Source: Streptomyces sp. DH5 (GTDB lineage: Bacteria > Actinomycetota > Actinomycetes > Streptomycetales > Streptomycetaceae). Taken from it: a stretch of DNA of 64,000 bases. The position numbers and the translations under genes were made by a program. Positions 51,608-58,187 of the stretch are shown piece by piece; the stretch's first letter is position 1; each line of letters opens with the position of its first letter. Below the pieces are notes generated by a model, which was not told the DNA's origin, did no database searches, and worked only from the letters and a program-made list of their open reading frames with translations. The stretch lies in contig NZ_JAHWGP010000001.1 of NCBI RefSeq assembly GCF_020873915.1, positions 372,001 through 436,000 of the forward strand, written 5' to 3'.

Positions 51608-52420
51608 TCAGACGGTGCGGACCTCGACCCCCGCCTCGGTGAGCCGGGCCGACATGTCGGACGGCAGCCCGGCGTCGGTCACCAGGACGTCGACGCGGTC
51701 CAGTCCGCAGATCCGCGCGAAGGCGCGCCGTCCCATCTTCGACGCGTCGGTCACCACGATCACCCGGCGCGCCCGCTCGGCGAACAGCCGGCTCACGCCG
51801 GCCTCGTCCTCGTGATGGGTCATCAGCCCCCACTGCGGATCGACGCCGTCGACTCCCAGCACGGCCACGTCGAGTACGACCTCATCGAGCACGCCCGCGG
51901 TGAGCGGGCCGACGAGTTCGTACGTCTGGGGACGGGCCACCCCGCCGGTGACCACGATCTTCACCTGCGGGCGTACCGCCAGCTCACCGGCGATGTTCAG
52001 GGCGTTGGTGACCACCGTGAACACGGGTGCCGAGGCCTCGGCCGCGTCCCGCCGCCCCCGTCCGTCACGGCCGCCGCCCGCCCGCAGCGCCAGCGCCCGT
52101 GCCACCTCGGTCGTCGTCGTCCCGCCGTTGAGGCCCACCACGTCGCCGTCGGCGAGCATCCCGGCGACGGCCGTCGCGATGCGCTGCTTCTCCGAGGCGT
52201 GGCGGGAGGACTTGTAGCGCAGGGGCAGCTCGTAGGAGACACCGTGCGCGACGGCCCCGCCCCGGGTGCGGACGAGCATCTGCTGGGCGGCCAGCTCGTC
52301 GAGATCACGGCGAATGGTCGCGGGGGAGACCCCGAGGGCGGTGGCCGCGTCGTCGACGTCGATCCTGCCCGCGCCGGCCAGCAGTTCCAGCAGCTCGTTC
52401 CACCGCTCGTGCTTGGACAT
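51608..52420 (-). CDS. DeoR/GlpR-family transcriptional regulator
   Basis: 270 residues. An N-terminal DeoR helix-turn-helix (RWNELLELLAGAGRIDVDDA, LGVSPATIRRDLDELAAQQM) is followed by the DeoRC sugar-phosphate sensor with GDVVGLNGGTTTTEVARAL and the C-terminal RVIVVTDASKMGRRAFARI. A Gly/Arg-rich insertion (GGGRDGRGRRD) sits near residue 118. GGGAG lies about 8 bases before the ATG. No sugar operon is adjacent, so its targets lie elsewhere or it is autonomous. The 264-base gap on its 3' side (51344-51607) shows no gene. Confidence 0.9.
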   Translation of the reverse strand: MSKHERWNELLELLAGAGRIDVDDAATALGVSPATIRRDLDELAAQQMLVRTRGGAVAHGVSYELPLRYKSSRHASEKQRIATAVAGMLADGDVVGLNGGTTTTEVARALALRAGGGRDGRGRRDAAEASAPVFTVVTNALNIAGELAVRPQVKIVVTGGVARPQTYELVGPLTAGVLDEVVLDVAVLGVDGVDPQWGLMTHHEDEAGVSRLFAERARRVIVVTDASKMGRRAFARICGLDRVDVLVTDAGLPSDMSARLTEAGVEVRTV

Positions 52421-52540
52421 GTGTCGGGCTCCCTCGGACCTCGGTGCTGCGCTCCCGACACGGTAAGGGACGCCACGGCGCGCGCTGCCGGAGGTGACCG
52501 GGGCGGGGAACGGTGAGCTGGGCCGCGCCCCGCGGGGCGC

Positions 52541-54277
52541 TCAGGTCCCGCTCGGCGGCTCCTCGCAGACGATCTCGTCACGGGGGGTGTAGCGCGTGCG
52601 GAACGGCTCCCGACCCACTTCCCGGCCGCCGTCGCGGAAGACCCGCTCCACGGTGACGTCGAACCCCTCCAGCGGGGTCTGCGGTACGCACTCGTTCGCG
52701 GTGCTCACCTTCCGCGACGGCTCCCGCACCTCGGTGCGGGGCCCCTTGACCGACGTGACCTCGTCGTACTTCTTCGTGCCGAGGAACGTGACGGTCACCG
52801 ACGTGTCGGTGGACTCGGCCTCGATGTAGAGGGCCTTGCCGGAATCGTTGGCGAACCTCAGGTCGAGACTGCCCCAGGCGACCGTCGCCTCGCGGCCCTC
52901 CGGGTAGCGCTCGATGTAGAAGGAGTGGGCGCCGTACTCGACCGGCTCGACCCCGGCGAAGAACATCGCGTTGAAGACGGTCGTGGCCACGGCGGAGACA
53001 CCGCCGCCGGGCGCCTTCTTGTACTGGTCGTCGTAGATCATGATGCCGTCGACGAACCCGTTGGCCTCGGTGCGCTCGCCGACGGTCCTGTTGAAGCTCC
53101 AGGTCTCGCCGGGCATGACGACGGAGCCGTCGATGAGGTCCACGGCCCGGCCGACGTTCGTCGTGCGGTAGGCGGCCGGTTCGAAGTCGACGGTGAAGGA
53201 GGACATCTTCTCGGTCAGTCCCAGGCGCGCCGCGTTCTCGCGGGTGACCTCCGGCTGCACCTCCCGGGCGTCGACCTCACCGGTGCGGGCGGAGCCCGAC
53301 CTGGTGAGCAGGGGCAGTACGGCCTTGCCCAGGGCCTTGTCGGTGACCTGCACACCGGCCCGGGCGTCGGCGGCCACGACGACCCGGTCGCCCTCGGACG
53401 TCAGCCGGGCGTTGCGGGGCGTGCGGGGCAGGTCGTCCAGGGCGCCGGCCACCGCGGGCGCGGCACGCAGACCCTTGCTGTCGAGTTCCGGGGTGAGTCT
53501 GCCGCTCTTGTCGGGCCGCATGGTCAGGTACTCGCCCAGCACGGCCGGGGAGAGCGTGAAGCGTTCGCCGCCCGCGGTGAGCGTGACCGGCGCGGACATC
53601 GCCGGGTCCGCGAACGCGCGCACCGCCCGCCGCACCTCGTCCGCCGTGACCTTCGGCGTGCTCTCGCGGGCGGGCAGCACCGTGACCGAGTCCGCGGCGC
53701 CGCGCAGGAAGGGTTCGCGCAGCGCGTCGACCGAGGCGTCCACGTCCATCGCGTGCCCGGTGCGCGGGGCGACCTGCTCGACGCGGCCGTCCGAGAAGGC
53801 GACGGCACCGTCGCGGGCCTTCGTGTCGAGCGTCCCCGCCAGCTTCCCCAGGGCGGCACGCGCCTTGCCCTCGTCGACCCGCACCACCGGCTCGATGTCA
53901 CCGCCCGAGCGGAACAGCCCTCCGATCACGCCGACCGGATCGGTGCCGGTGGCCGTCGCCCGGTCCACGGTCTCCTCGACGTCGAAGGCGTACCCCGCCC
54001 GCCGCGGATCGACCGCGCCCCTGCGCTCACCGACCTGCACGGCCATCTCCCGCGAACCGGCCGCCGCCAGGTGCCGCTCGAGCTTCGCGGTGGCCTCCGC
54101 ACGGCTCAGCCCCCCGATGTCCGCACCCCGCACCGTGGTCCCGGCCTCGATCTCTCCGCCGGTGAGCAGCAGCCCGGCGAGATACAGACCCCCCACACCG
54201 ACGGCCAGCGCACCGCCCGCCAGGGCGACGGGCGGGAGCGACACGATGCCGGGGACGGCGGGTATCCGGGGGCGCAT
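52541..54277 (-). CDS. VanW-family envelope protein with peptidoglycan-binding-like domains
   Basis: 578 residues. One N-terminal membrane helix (ALAVGVGGLYLAGLLL) precedes an extracytoplasmic part with two PG_binding_4-type repeats (GADIGGLSRAEATAKLERHL is one start). The VanW domain follows (SSFTVDFEPAAYRTTNVGRA, then VVMPGETWSFNRTVGERT and GGGVSAVATTVFNAMFFAG). AGGAGACCC precedes the ATG at 54277. VanW proteins are envelope proteins of unclear activity, sometimes near vancomycin-resistance genes; none are seen here. Length is in the usual range. Confidence 0.88.
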   Translation of the reverse strand: MRPRIPAVPGIVSLPPVALAGGALAVGVGGLYLAGLLLTGGEIEAGTTVRGADIGGLSRAEATAKLERHLAAAGSREMAVQVGERRGAVDPRRAGYAFDVEETVDRATATGTDPVGVIGGLFRSGGDIEPVVRVDEGKARAALGKLAGTLDTKARDGAVAFSDGRVEQVAPRTGHAMDVDASVDALREPFLRGAADSVTVLPARESTPKVTADEVRRAVRAFADPAMSAPVTLTAGGERFTLSPAVLGEYLTMRPDKSGRLTPELDSKGLRAAPAVAGALDDLPRTPRNARLTSEGDRVVVAADARAGVQVTDKALGKAVLPLLTRSGSARTGEVDAREVQPEVTRENAARLGLTEKMSSFTVDFEPAAYRTTNVGRAVDLIDGSVVMPGETWSFNRTVGERTEANGFVDGIMIYDDQYKKAPGGGVSAVATTVFNAMFFAGVEPVEYGAHSFYIERYPEGREATVAWGSLDLRFANDSGKALYIEAESTDTSVTVTFLGTKKYDEVTSVKGPRTEVREPSRKVSTANECVPQTPLEGFDVTVERVFRDGGREVGREPFRTRYTPRDEIVCEEPPSGT

Positions 54278-54727
54278 GGGTCTCCTGATCGATCCGGGTG
54301 ACGCGGGGTGACGCGCACCCGAGGTCACGACACGGTGTGCGGGAACAGTCGCCCAGGCTAATGCACCACCAGGCGCCAAAGGGTATATCCCATGTCACAC
54401 CGGGCCTTATCGATCAAGGGCTGCCCGCCCCGCGGGGCGCATCCCGGCGGTCCCGCGCGGCGGATGCCGGCCACTGTCCGGCGCGGCCGGCACCAGGCGC
54501 CGGTTCTCGGTCACCTGGCGGCTGGAAACGCACCGACCGGGCACTTCGGAAAACGCCGGCCGCCGCGGCCCGGACGGTCCGGCCCGTCGGCATGCCCGAG
54601 GCCCGCCCGGCCCCCGCCTGACGCCGGGCGGGCGCGGCAGGCGGGCGACCGGCCGCCCCCGCCCGCCGACCGCCCCCGCCCGTGCCGGTCCGACGGGCGA
54701 CCGGGGAGAGGGGGAAACGGGGACGCG
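54278..54727. other. 450-base intergenic region
   Basis: This gap between the VanW gene start and the RidA gene stop holds no convincing gene. Near 54380-54410 an AT-rich stretch (GGGTATATCCCATGTCACAC) stands out and may belong to the VanW promoter. A strong GC hairpin lies at 54601-54633. The rest is GC-rich with no further structure noticed. Confidence 0.6.
54601..54633. terminator. GC-rich hairpin downstream of ridA
   Basis: A perfect 10-bp stem (GCCCGCCCGG against CCGGGCGGGC) with a 13-base loop lies about 95 bases beyond the RidA stop on the minus strand. It is a likely terminator of the RidA transcript. Confidence 0.45.
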
Positions 54728-55123
54728 TCACGCGACGGCGGTGCCCTCGAGCTCGATCATCTGACCGGGGATCGCCAGCCGCGTCACACCGAGCATGGTG
54801 GTGGTCGGCGCGACGCCGGCCGCTCCCAGGCGGCCCGCCAGCACACCGTAGTGCCGGAAGAGCAGGTCGACGTCGGTCGTGTAGACGTTCAGCCGGACGA
54901 GGTGGGAGAGGGCCATGTCCGCCTCGGCGAGCACCGCCTCGATGTTGTCCACGGCCAGCGCCAACTGCGCCGCCATGTCACCGTCGTGCTCGGGCTTGCC
55001 TTCCTTGCTCATCGCCGTCTGGCCCGAGATGTACAGGGTGCGCGAGTGGCCGGAGACGACCTCGCCCTGGTTGAAGCCCATCTCGACCGACCACGGCACC
55101 GGGTTGACCGCTTTGCGTTCCAT
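54728..55123 (-). CDS. RidA/YjgF-family protein
   Basis: 131 residues with the single RidA fold: VSGHSRTLYISGQTAMSKEG, then DMAAQLALAVDNIEAVLAEA and TTTMLGVTRLAIPGQMIELE. It lacks the RNxA Arg context of the standard catalytic RidA (here it reads GVTRLAIPG), so it may bind a ligand rather than deaminate 2-aminoacrylate. AGGTG precedes the ATG at 55123. It is divergent from a WYL-domain regulator across 137 bases, which suggests that regulator controls it. Confidence 0.85.
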   Translation of the reverse strand: MERKAVNPVPWSVEMGFNQGEVVSGHSRTLYISGQTAMSKEGKPEHDGDMAAQLALAVDNIEAVLAEADMALSHLVRLNVYTTDVDLLFRHYGVLAGRLGAAGVAPTTTMLGVTRLAIPGQMIELEGTAVA

Positions 55124-55248
55124 TGCCGCACCTGTTCCCTTGGGTTCACGGACACTGCGTACGCCCATCGCGTCGGCAGCAGCCGCGCTCTGACGTCGTG
55201 CGATGAACCCTGCCAAGAAAACGTGACACCCTTGGTCATGTATTTCGT

Positions 55249-55254
55249 TAGGGT
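55249..55254 (+). promoter_or_regulatory. -10 element of a probable leaderless promoter for the WYL regulator
   Basis: TAGGGT ends six bases before the GTG at 55261 with no Shine-Dalgarno between, fitting transcription from the G of the start codon. TGAC-N7-GTCA, a short inverted repeat, lies just upstream at about 55224-55238. Confidence 0.45.
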
Positions 55255-55260
55255 TTTCCC

Positions 55261-56241
55261 GTGCGAGCCGACCGGTTGGTGTCCCTGGTGCTGCTGCTGC
55301 GTCAGCGGGGCCGGATGACCGCGGAGACACTCGCCCGTGAGCTGGAGGTGTCGACCAGGACGGTGTTGCGCGACATGGAGGCGCTCTCCGCGGCGGGGGT
55401 CCCGGTCTACGCGGAGCGCGGGCGGCACGGCGGGTTCGCGCTGCTGCCGGACTTCCGGACGGCGCTCACCGGCCTGAACCACGACGAGGCGCTCGCCCTC
55501 GTGGTCGCCGGATCACGGCGCGGCGCGCAGCTGTTCGGGCTGGGGTCGGCACTCGCCTCGGCCGTACTGAAAGTGGTCGACGCGCTGCCCGAGGGGCTGC
55601 GGGACACCGCCGCCGGAGCGGCGCAGCGGCTGCTCATCGACCCGGAGACCGATCTGCTCTCGCGCCGCGTGGCCCCCGAGGAGGTCCCCCACTCCATCGC
55701 CGCCGAGGTCCGGCGCGCGGTGTTCGACGGGCACAGACTGCGCATCTACTACGAGGCCGTGGGCCGGCCCCCGAAGTGGCGCACGGTGGACCCGATCGGT
55801 CTGGTCACCGTCAGGGACCAGGGCTACCTGCTGGCCAAGCGGGGCACCGAGGACCGCACCTACCGGCTGAGCCGGGTGCTGGCCGCCGAGGAGCTCGACG
55901 AACCCGCGCAACGTCCGGAAGCGGTCGACCTGGACCGGGTCTGGCGCGACCGCAACGTGCGGTTCCGGACCGGCGGCGACACCACCGCCGTGGTGGTCCG
56001 CGTGGACCCCGCGCGCCGGGAACACCTGGTCGCCACCGCCCTGGCGGTCCGCTCCGAGGAGGAGGAGACCGACGGCGACGGCCGGCTCCGGCTGCACATC
56101 CTTTTCCAGGACGCACGGCATGCCGAGTGGGCGCTGTGGCAGCACGCCATGTACGCGGAGGTCGAGACCCCGCAGTGGCTGCGCACCACCCTGCACCGCC
56201 GCGCGACGGTGATCGCGGCCCGCTACGGACCACCTGCCTGA
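55261..56241 (+). CDS. WYL-domain transcriptional regulator (YafY/DeoR-like)
   Basis: 326 residues. An N-terminal HTH_11 helix-turn-helix (RLVSLVLLLRQRGRMTAETL, LEVSTRTVLRDMEALSAAGV) precedes a WYL domain (about 145-215; VFDGHRLRIYYEAVGRPPKW, then VTVRDQGYLLAKRGTEDRTY) and a WCX C-terminal domain. WYL regulators bind nucleic-acid or nucleotide ligands, and many control stress, defence or metabolic genes. It diverges from ridA, the likely target. Its transcript is probably leaderless. Confidence 0.9.
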   Translation: MRADRLVSLVLLLRQRGRMTAETLARELEVSTRTVLRDMEALSAAGVPVYAERGRHGGFALLPDFRTALTGLNHDEALALVVAGSRRGAQLFGLGSALASAVLKVVDALPEGLRDTAAGAAQRLLIDPETDLLSRRVAPEEVPHSIAAEVRRAVFDGHRLRIYYEAVGRPPKWRTVDPIGLVTVRDQGYLLAKRGTEDRTYRLSRVLAAEELDEPAQRPEAVDLDRVWRDRNVRFRTGGDTTAVVVRVDPARREHLVATALAVRSEEEETDGDGRLRLHILFQDARHAEWALWQHAMYAEVETPQWLRTTLHRRATVIAARYGPPA

Positions 56242-56253
56242 GAGCTCCGCCGC

Positions 56254-56275
56254 CCCGCGAAGCCCAAGCCGCGGG
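56254..56275. terminator. short GC hairpin after the WYL regulator
   Basis: A 6-bp stem (CCCGCG/CGCGGG) with a 10-base loop starts 13 bases after the WYL stop. The remaining 256 bases to the MFS gene end show no gene. Confidence 0.3.
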
Positions 56276-56531
56276 ACGTCCACGCTCTCCGTCGCAGCCC
56301 GGCCGGCGCCGACCCGCCCCGGCGCCCTTGGATGCTGTGTGGTCCACGGACCGCGTGCACGCGACGCTGCGACGGCGCTCACCCGGCCGCTCGGACCAAA
56401 GCACGGCGTATCCGCTACGCCGCGAGGGTGACCCGACTGCTCACCCTCGGGGCAGGTCACGCTCCGTCAGGTCATCCGCCTCCTCCCAGGCGAGCGGGGG
56501 GACAACGGGCAGTGGAGGGGGTTCAACGGCC

Positions 56532-58094
56532 TTACGTCCGACCCGCCGGCTCCGTCGGGGCGGCCTCACCCGCAGCCTGCTCGTCACCGCCGAGGGCACC
56601 GACGTGCCGCAGGACGACGCCGGAGAGGAACGAGAGCACCAGGGTGCACACCGCGGCGACGAGCATGGCGGTGTTCAGCCCGGCGGTGGCCGCCTCCTTG
56701 GCCGTCTCGAACCAGCCGTCGGGCATCTGCCGTGCCGACGCCGCCGCGCCGGCGAGGCTGTCGCCTGCCGCTTCGGCGACCTCGGGTGGCGTACCGGCGG
56801 GGATCTCGCCGTCGATGCGGCTGCGGTAGACCGCGGTGGCCAGGCTGCCCAACACCGCCACGCCCAGGGCGAGGCCCAGTTCTTGGACGGTCTCCGACAT
56901 CGCCGAGGCCGAACCGGCCCTCTCCGGCGGTGCGGCCCCGACCACCAGGTCCGTGCCCAGGGCCGCGATCGCCCCCAGCCCGAGGTAGACGAGACCGAAA
57001 CCGATCACCATCAGGGCGACACCGTCCGAGGCGTCGACCTGGGTGAGCAGCACGTACCCGACCATGGAGAGCGCCAGCGTGGCGGCCACCACGATGCCCG
57101 GGGGCACGTGGCGCGCGACCAGCGGCGCCCCGAGCGCGGCCAGGAACATCAGCAGCGCGGGCGGTCCCATCCAGAGCCCGGCCTCGACCGGAGGCAACCC
57201 CTCGACGAACTGGAGCTGCTGTGTGATCAGCAGCATGGATCCGCCGACGCCGACAAGGCCGGTCAGCAAGACGCCCAGCGCGGCGCTGAAGGTGCGGTCG
57301 GTGAAGAGACGTACGTCCAGCAGCGGGCTCGCCAGCTTGCCCTGACGCCGGACGAACACCACCGCGAAGGCCAGTCCGATGGCCGTGGCGGCGATCGTGA
57401 GGCCGTCCGGGCCGTCCTTGGCGAACCGCTTCACCGCGAAGATCACCGGCAGGATCGCGACCAGCGACAGCACAACGCTGAGCAGGTCGAACCGGCCGCT
57501 GTGCGGTGCCCGGTACTCGGGAACCAGCAGGGGGGCAGCCACCAGCAGCACGACGGCGACCGGGACCGCGAGGAGGAACACCGAACCCCACCAGAAGTGG
57601 TTCAGCATCGCGCCGCCGACCACCGGACCGAGCGCCATGCCGAGCGCGAAGCTCGTCGCCCAGACGCCGATGGCAAGCGATCGCCGACGCTCGTCGGTGA
57701 ACATGTTGCTGATCAGTGCCAGGGTGGACGGCATGAGGGTGGCGCCGGCGATCCCGAGGGCCGCACGCGCGGCGATGAGCATCCCGGCGCTGGTGGAGCA
57801 GGCGGCCAGTACGGAGACGACCCCGAAGGCGGCGGCCCCGAGCATCAGCAGCCGGCGCCTGCCGATGCGATCGCCCAAGGTGCCCATGGTGACCAGGAAG
57901 CCGGCGATCATGAAGCCGTAGGCGTCCATGATCCACAGCTCTTCGGTGCCACTCGGGTGCAGGTCCTCGGCCAGCGAGGGAAGGGCGAGGTACAGCACGG
58001 TGACGTCGAGGCCCAGCAGCACGGTGGGCAACGAAAGGACCGCCAGGCCGCCCCACTCCCGGGCACCCGCCCCGCGTACGGCCGTCGTGCTCAT
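56532..58094 (-). CDS. MFS multidrug exporter, DHA2 (14-helix) family
   Basis: 520 residues with about 14 membrane helices. Motif A-like GTLGDRIGRRRLLM lies near residue 72, motif C-like ALGMALGPVVGGAMLNHFW near 150, and TMS1 carries the D in LLGLDVTVLYLALP typical of DHA2 drug/proton antiporters. The C-terminus is cytoplasmic and Glu/Ala-rich. GGGGG lies four bases before the ATG. It diverges from an AfsR/SARP-like ATPase regulator with an 8-bp inverted repeat between them. Regulation by that protein is inferred; the drug exported is unknown. Confidence 0.9.
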   Translation of the reverse strand: MSTTAVRGAGAREWGGLAVLSLPTVLLGLDVTVLYLALPSLAEDLHPSGTEELWIMDAYGFMIAGFLVTMGTLGDRIGRRRLLMLGAAAFGVVSVLAACSTSAGMLIAARAALGIAGATLMPSTLALISNMFTDERRRSLAIGVWATSFALGMALGPVVGGAMLNHFWWGSVFLLAVPVAVVLLVAAPLLVPEYRAPHSGRFDLLSVVLSLVAILPVIFAVKRFAKDGPDGLTIAATAIGLAFAVVFVRRQGKLASPLLDVRLFTDRTFSAALGVLLTGLVGVGGSMLLITQQLQFVEGLPPVEAGLWMGPPALLMFLAALGAPLVARHVPPGIVVAATLALSMVGYVLLTQVDASDGVALMVIGFGLVYLGLGAIAALGTDLVVGAAPPERAGSASAMSETVQELGLALGVAVLGSLATAVYRSRIDGEIPAGTPPEVAEAAGDSLAGAAASARQMPDGWFETAKEAATAGLNTAMLVAAVCTLVLSFLSGVVLRHVGALGGDEQAAGEAAPTEPAGRT

Positions 58095-58138
58095 GGAACC
58101 CCCATGGTCGGTCCGAGAACGTTCCTCACCACTGTGCC

Positions 58139-58166
58139 GACCCTCACGCACGATTTCCTGAGGGTC
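58139..58166. promoter_or_regulatory. inverted repeat between divergent MFS and SARP-like genes
   Basis: GACCCTCA (58139-58146) and TGAGGGTC (58159-58166) are exact inverse complements, separated by 12 bases. The repeat ends 21 bases before the regulator start and 45 bases before the exporter start, so it overlaps both promoters. It is a candidate operator. Confidence 0.6.
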
Positions 58167-58187
58167 ACCCGGAGATACACTGCGGGC

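Noticed and set aside
54392-55318. A 308-codon plus-strand frame over the VanW-RidA gap
   Set aside because: It runs antisense to ridA and has the biased composition of shadow frames. No ribosome-binding site was seen.
55776-58187. N-terminal extension of the SARP-like regulator
   Set aside because: The open frame passes antisense through the MFS gene. The regulator's winged helix starts at the ATG at 58188.
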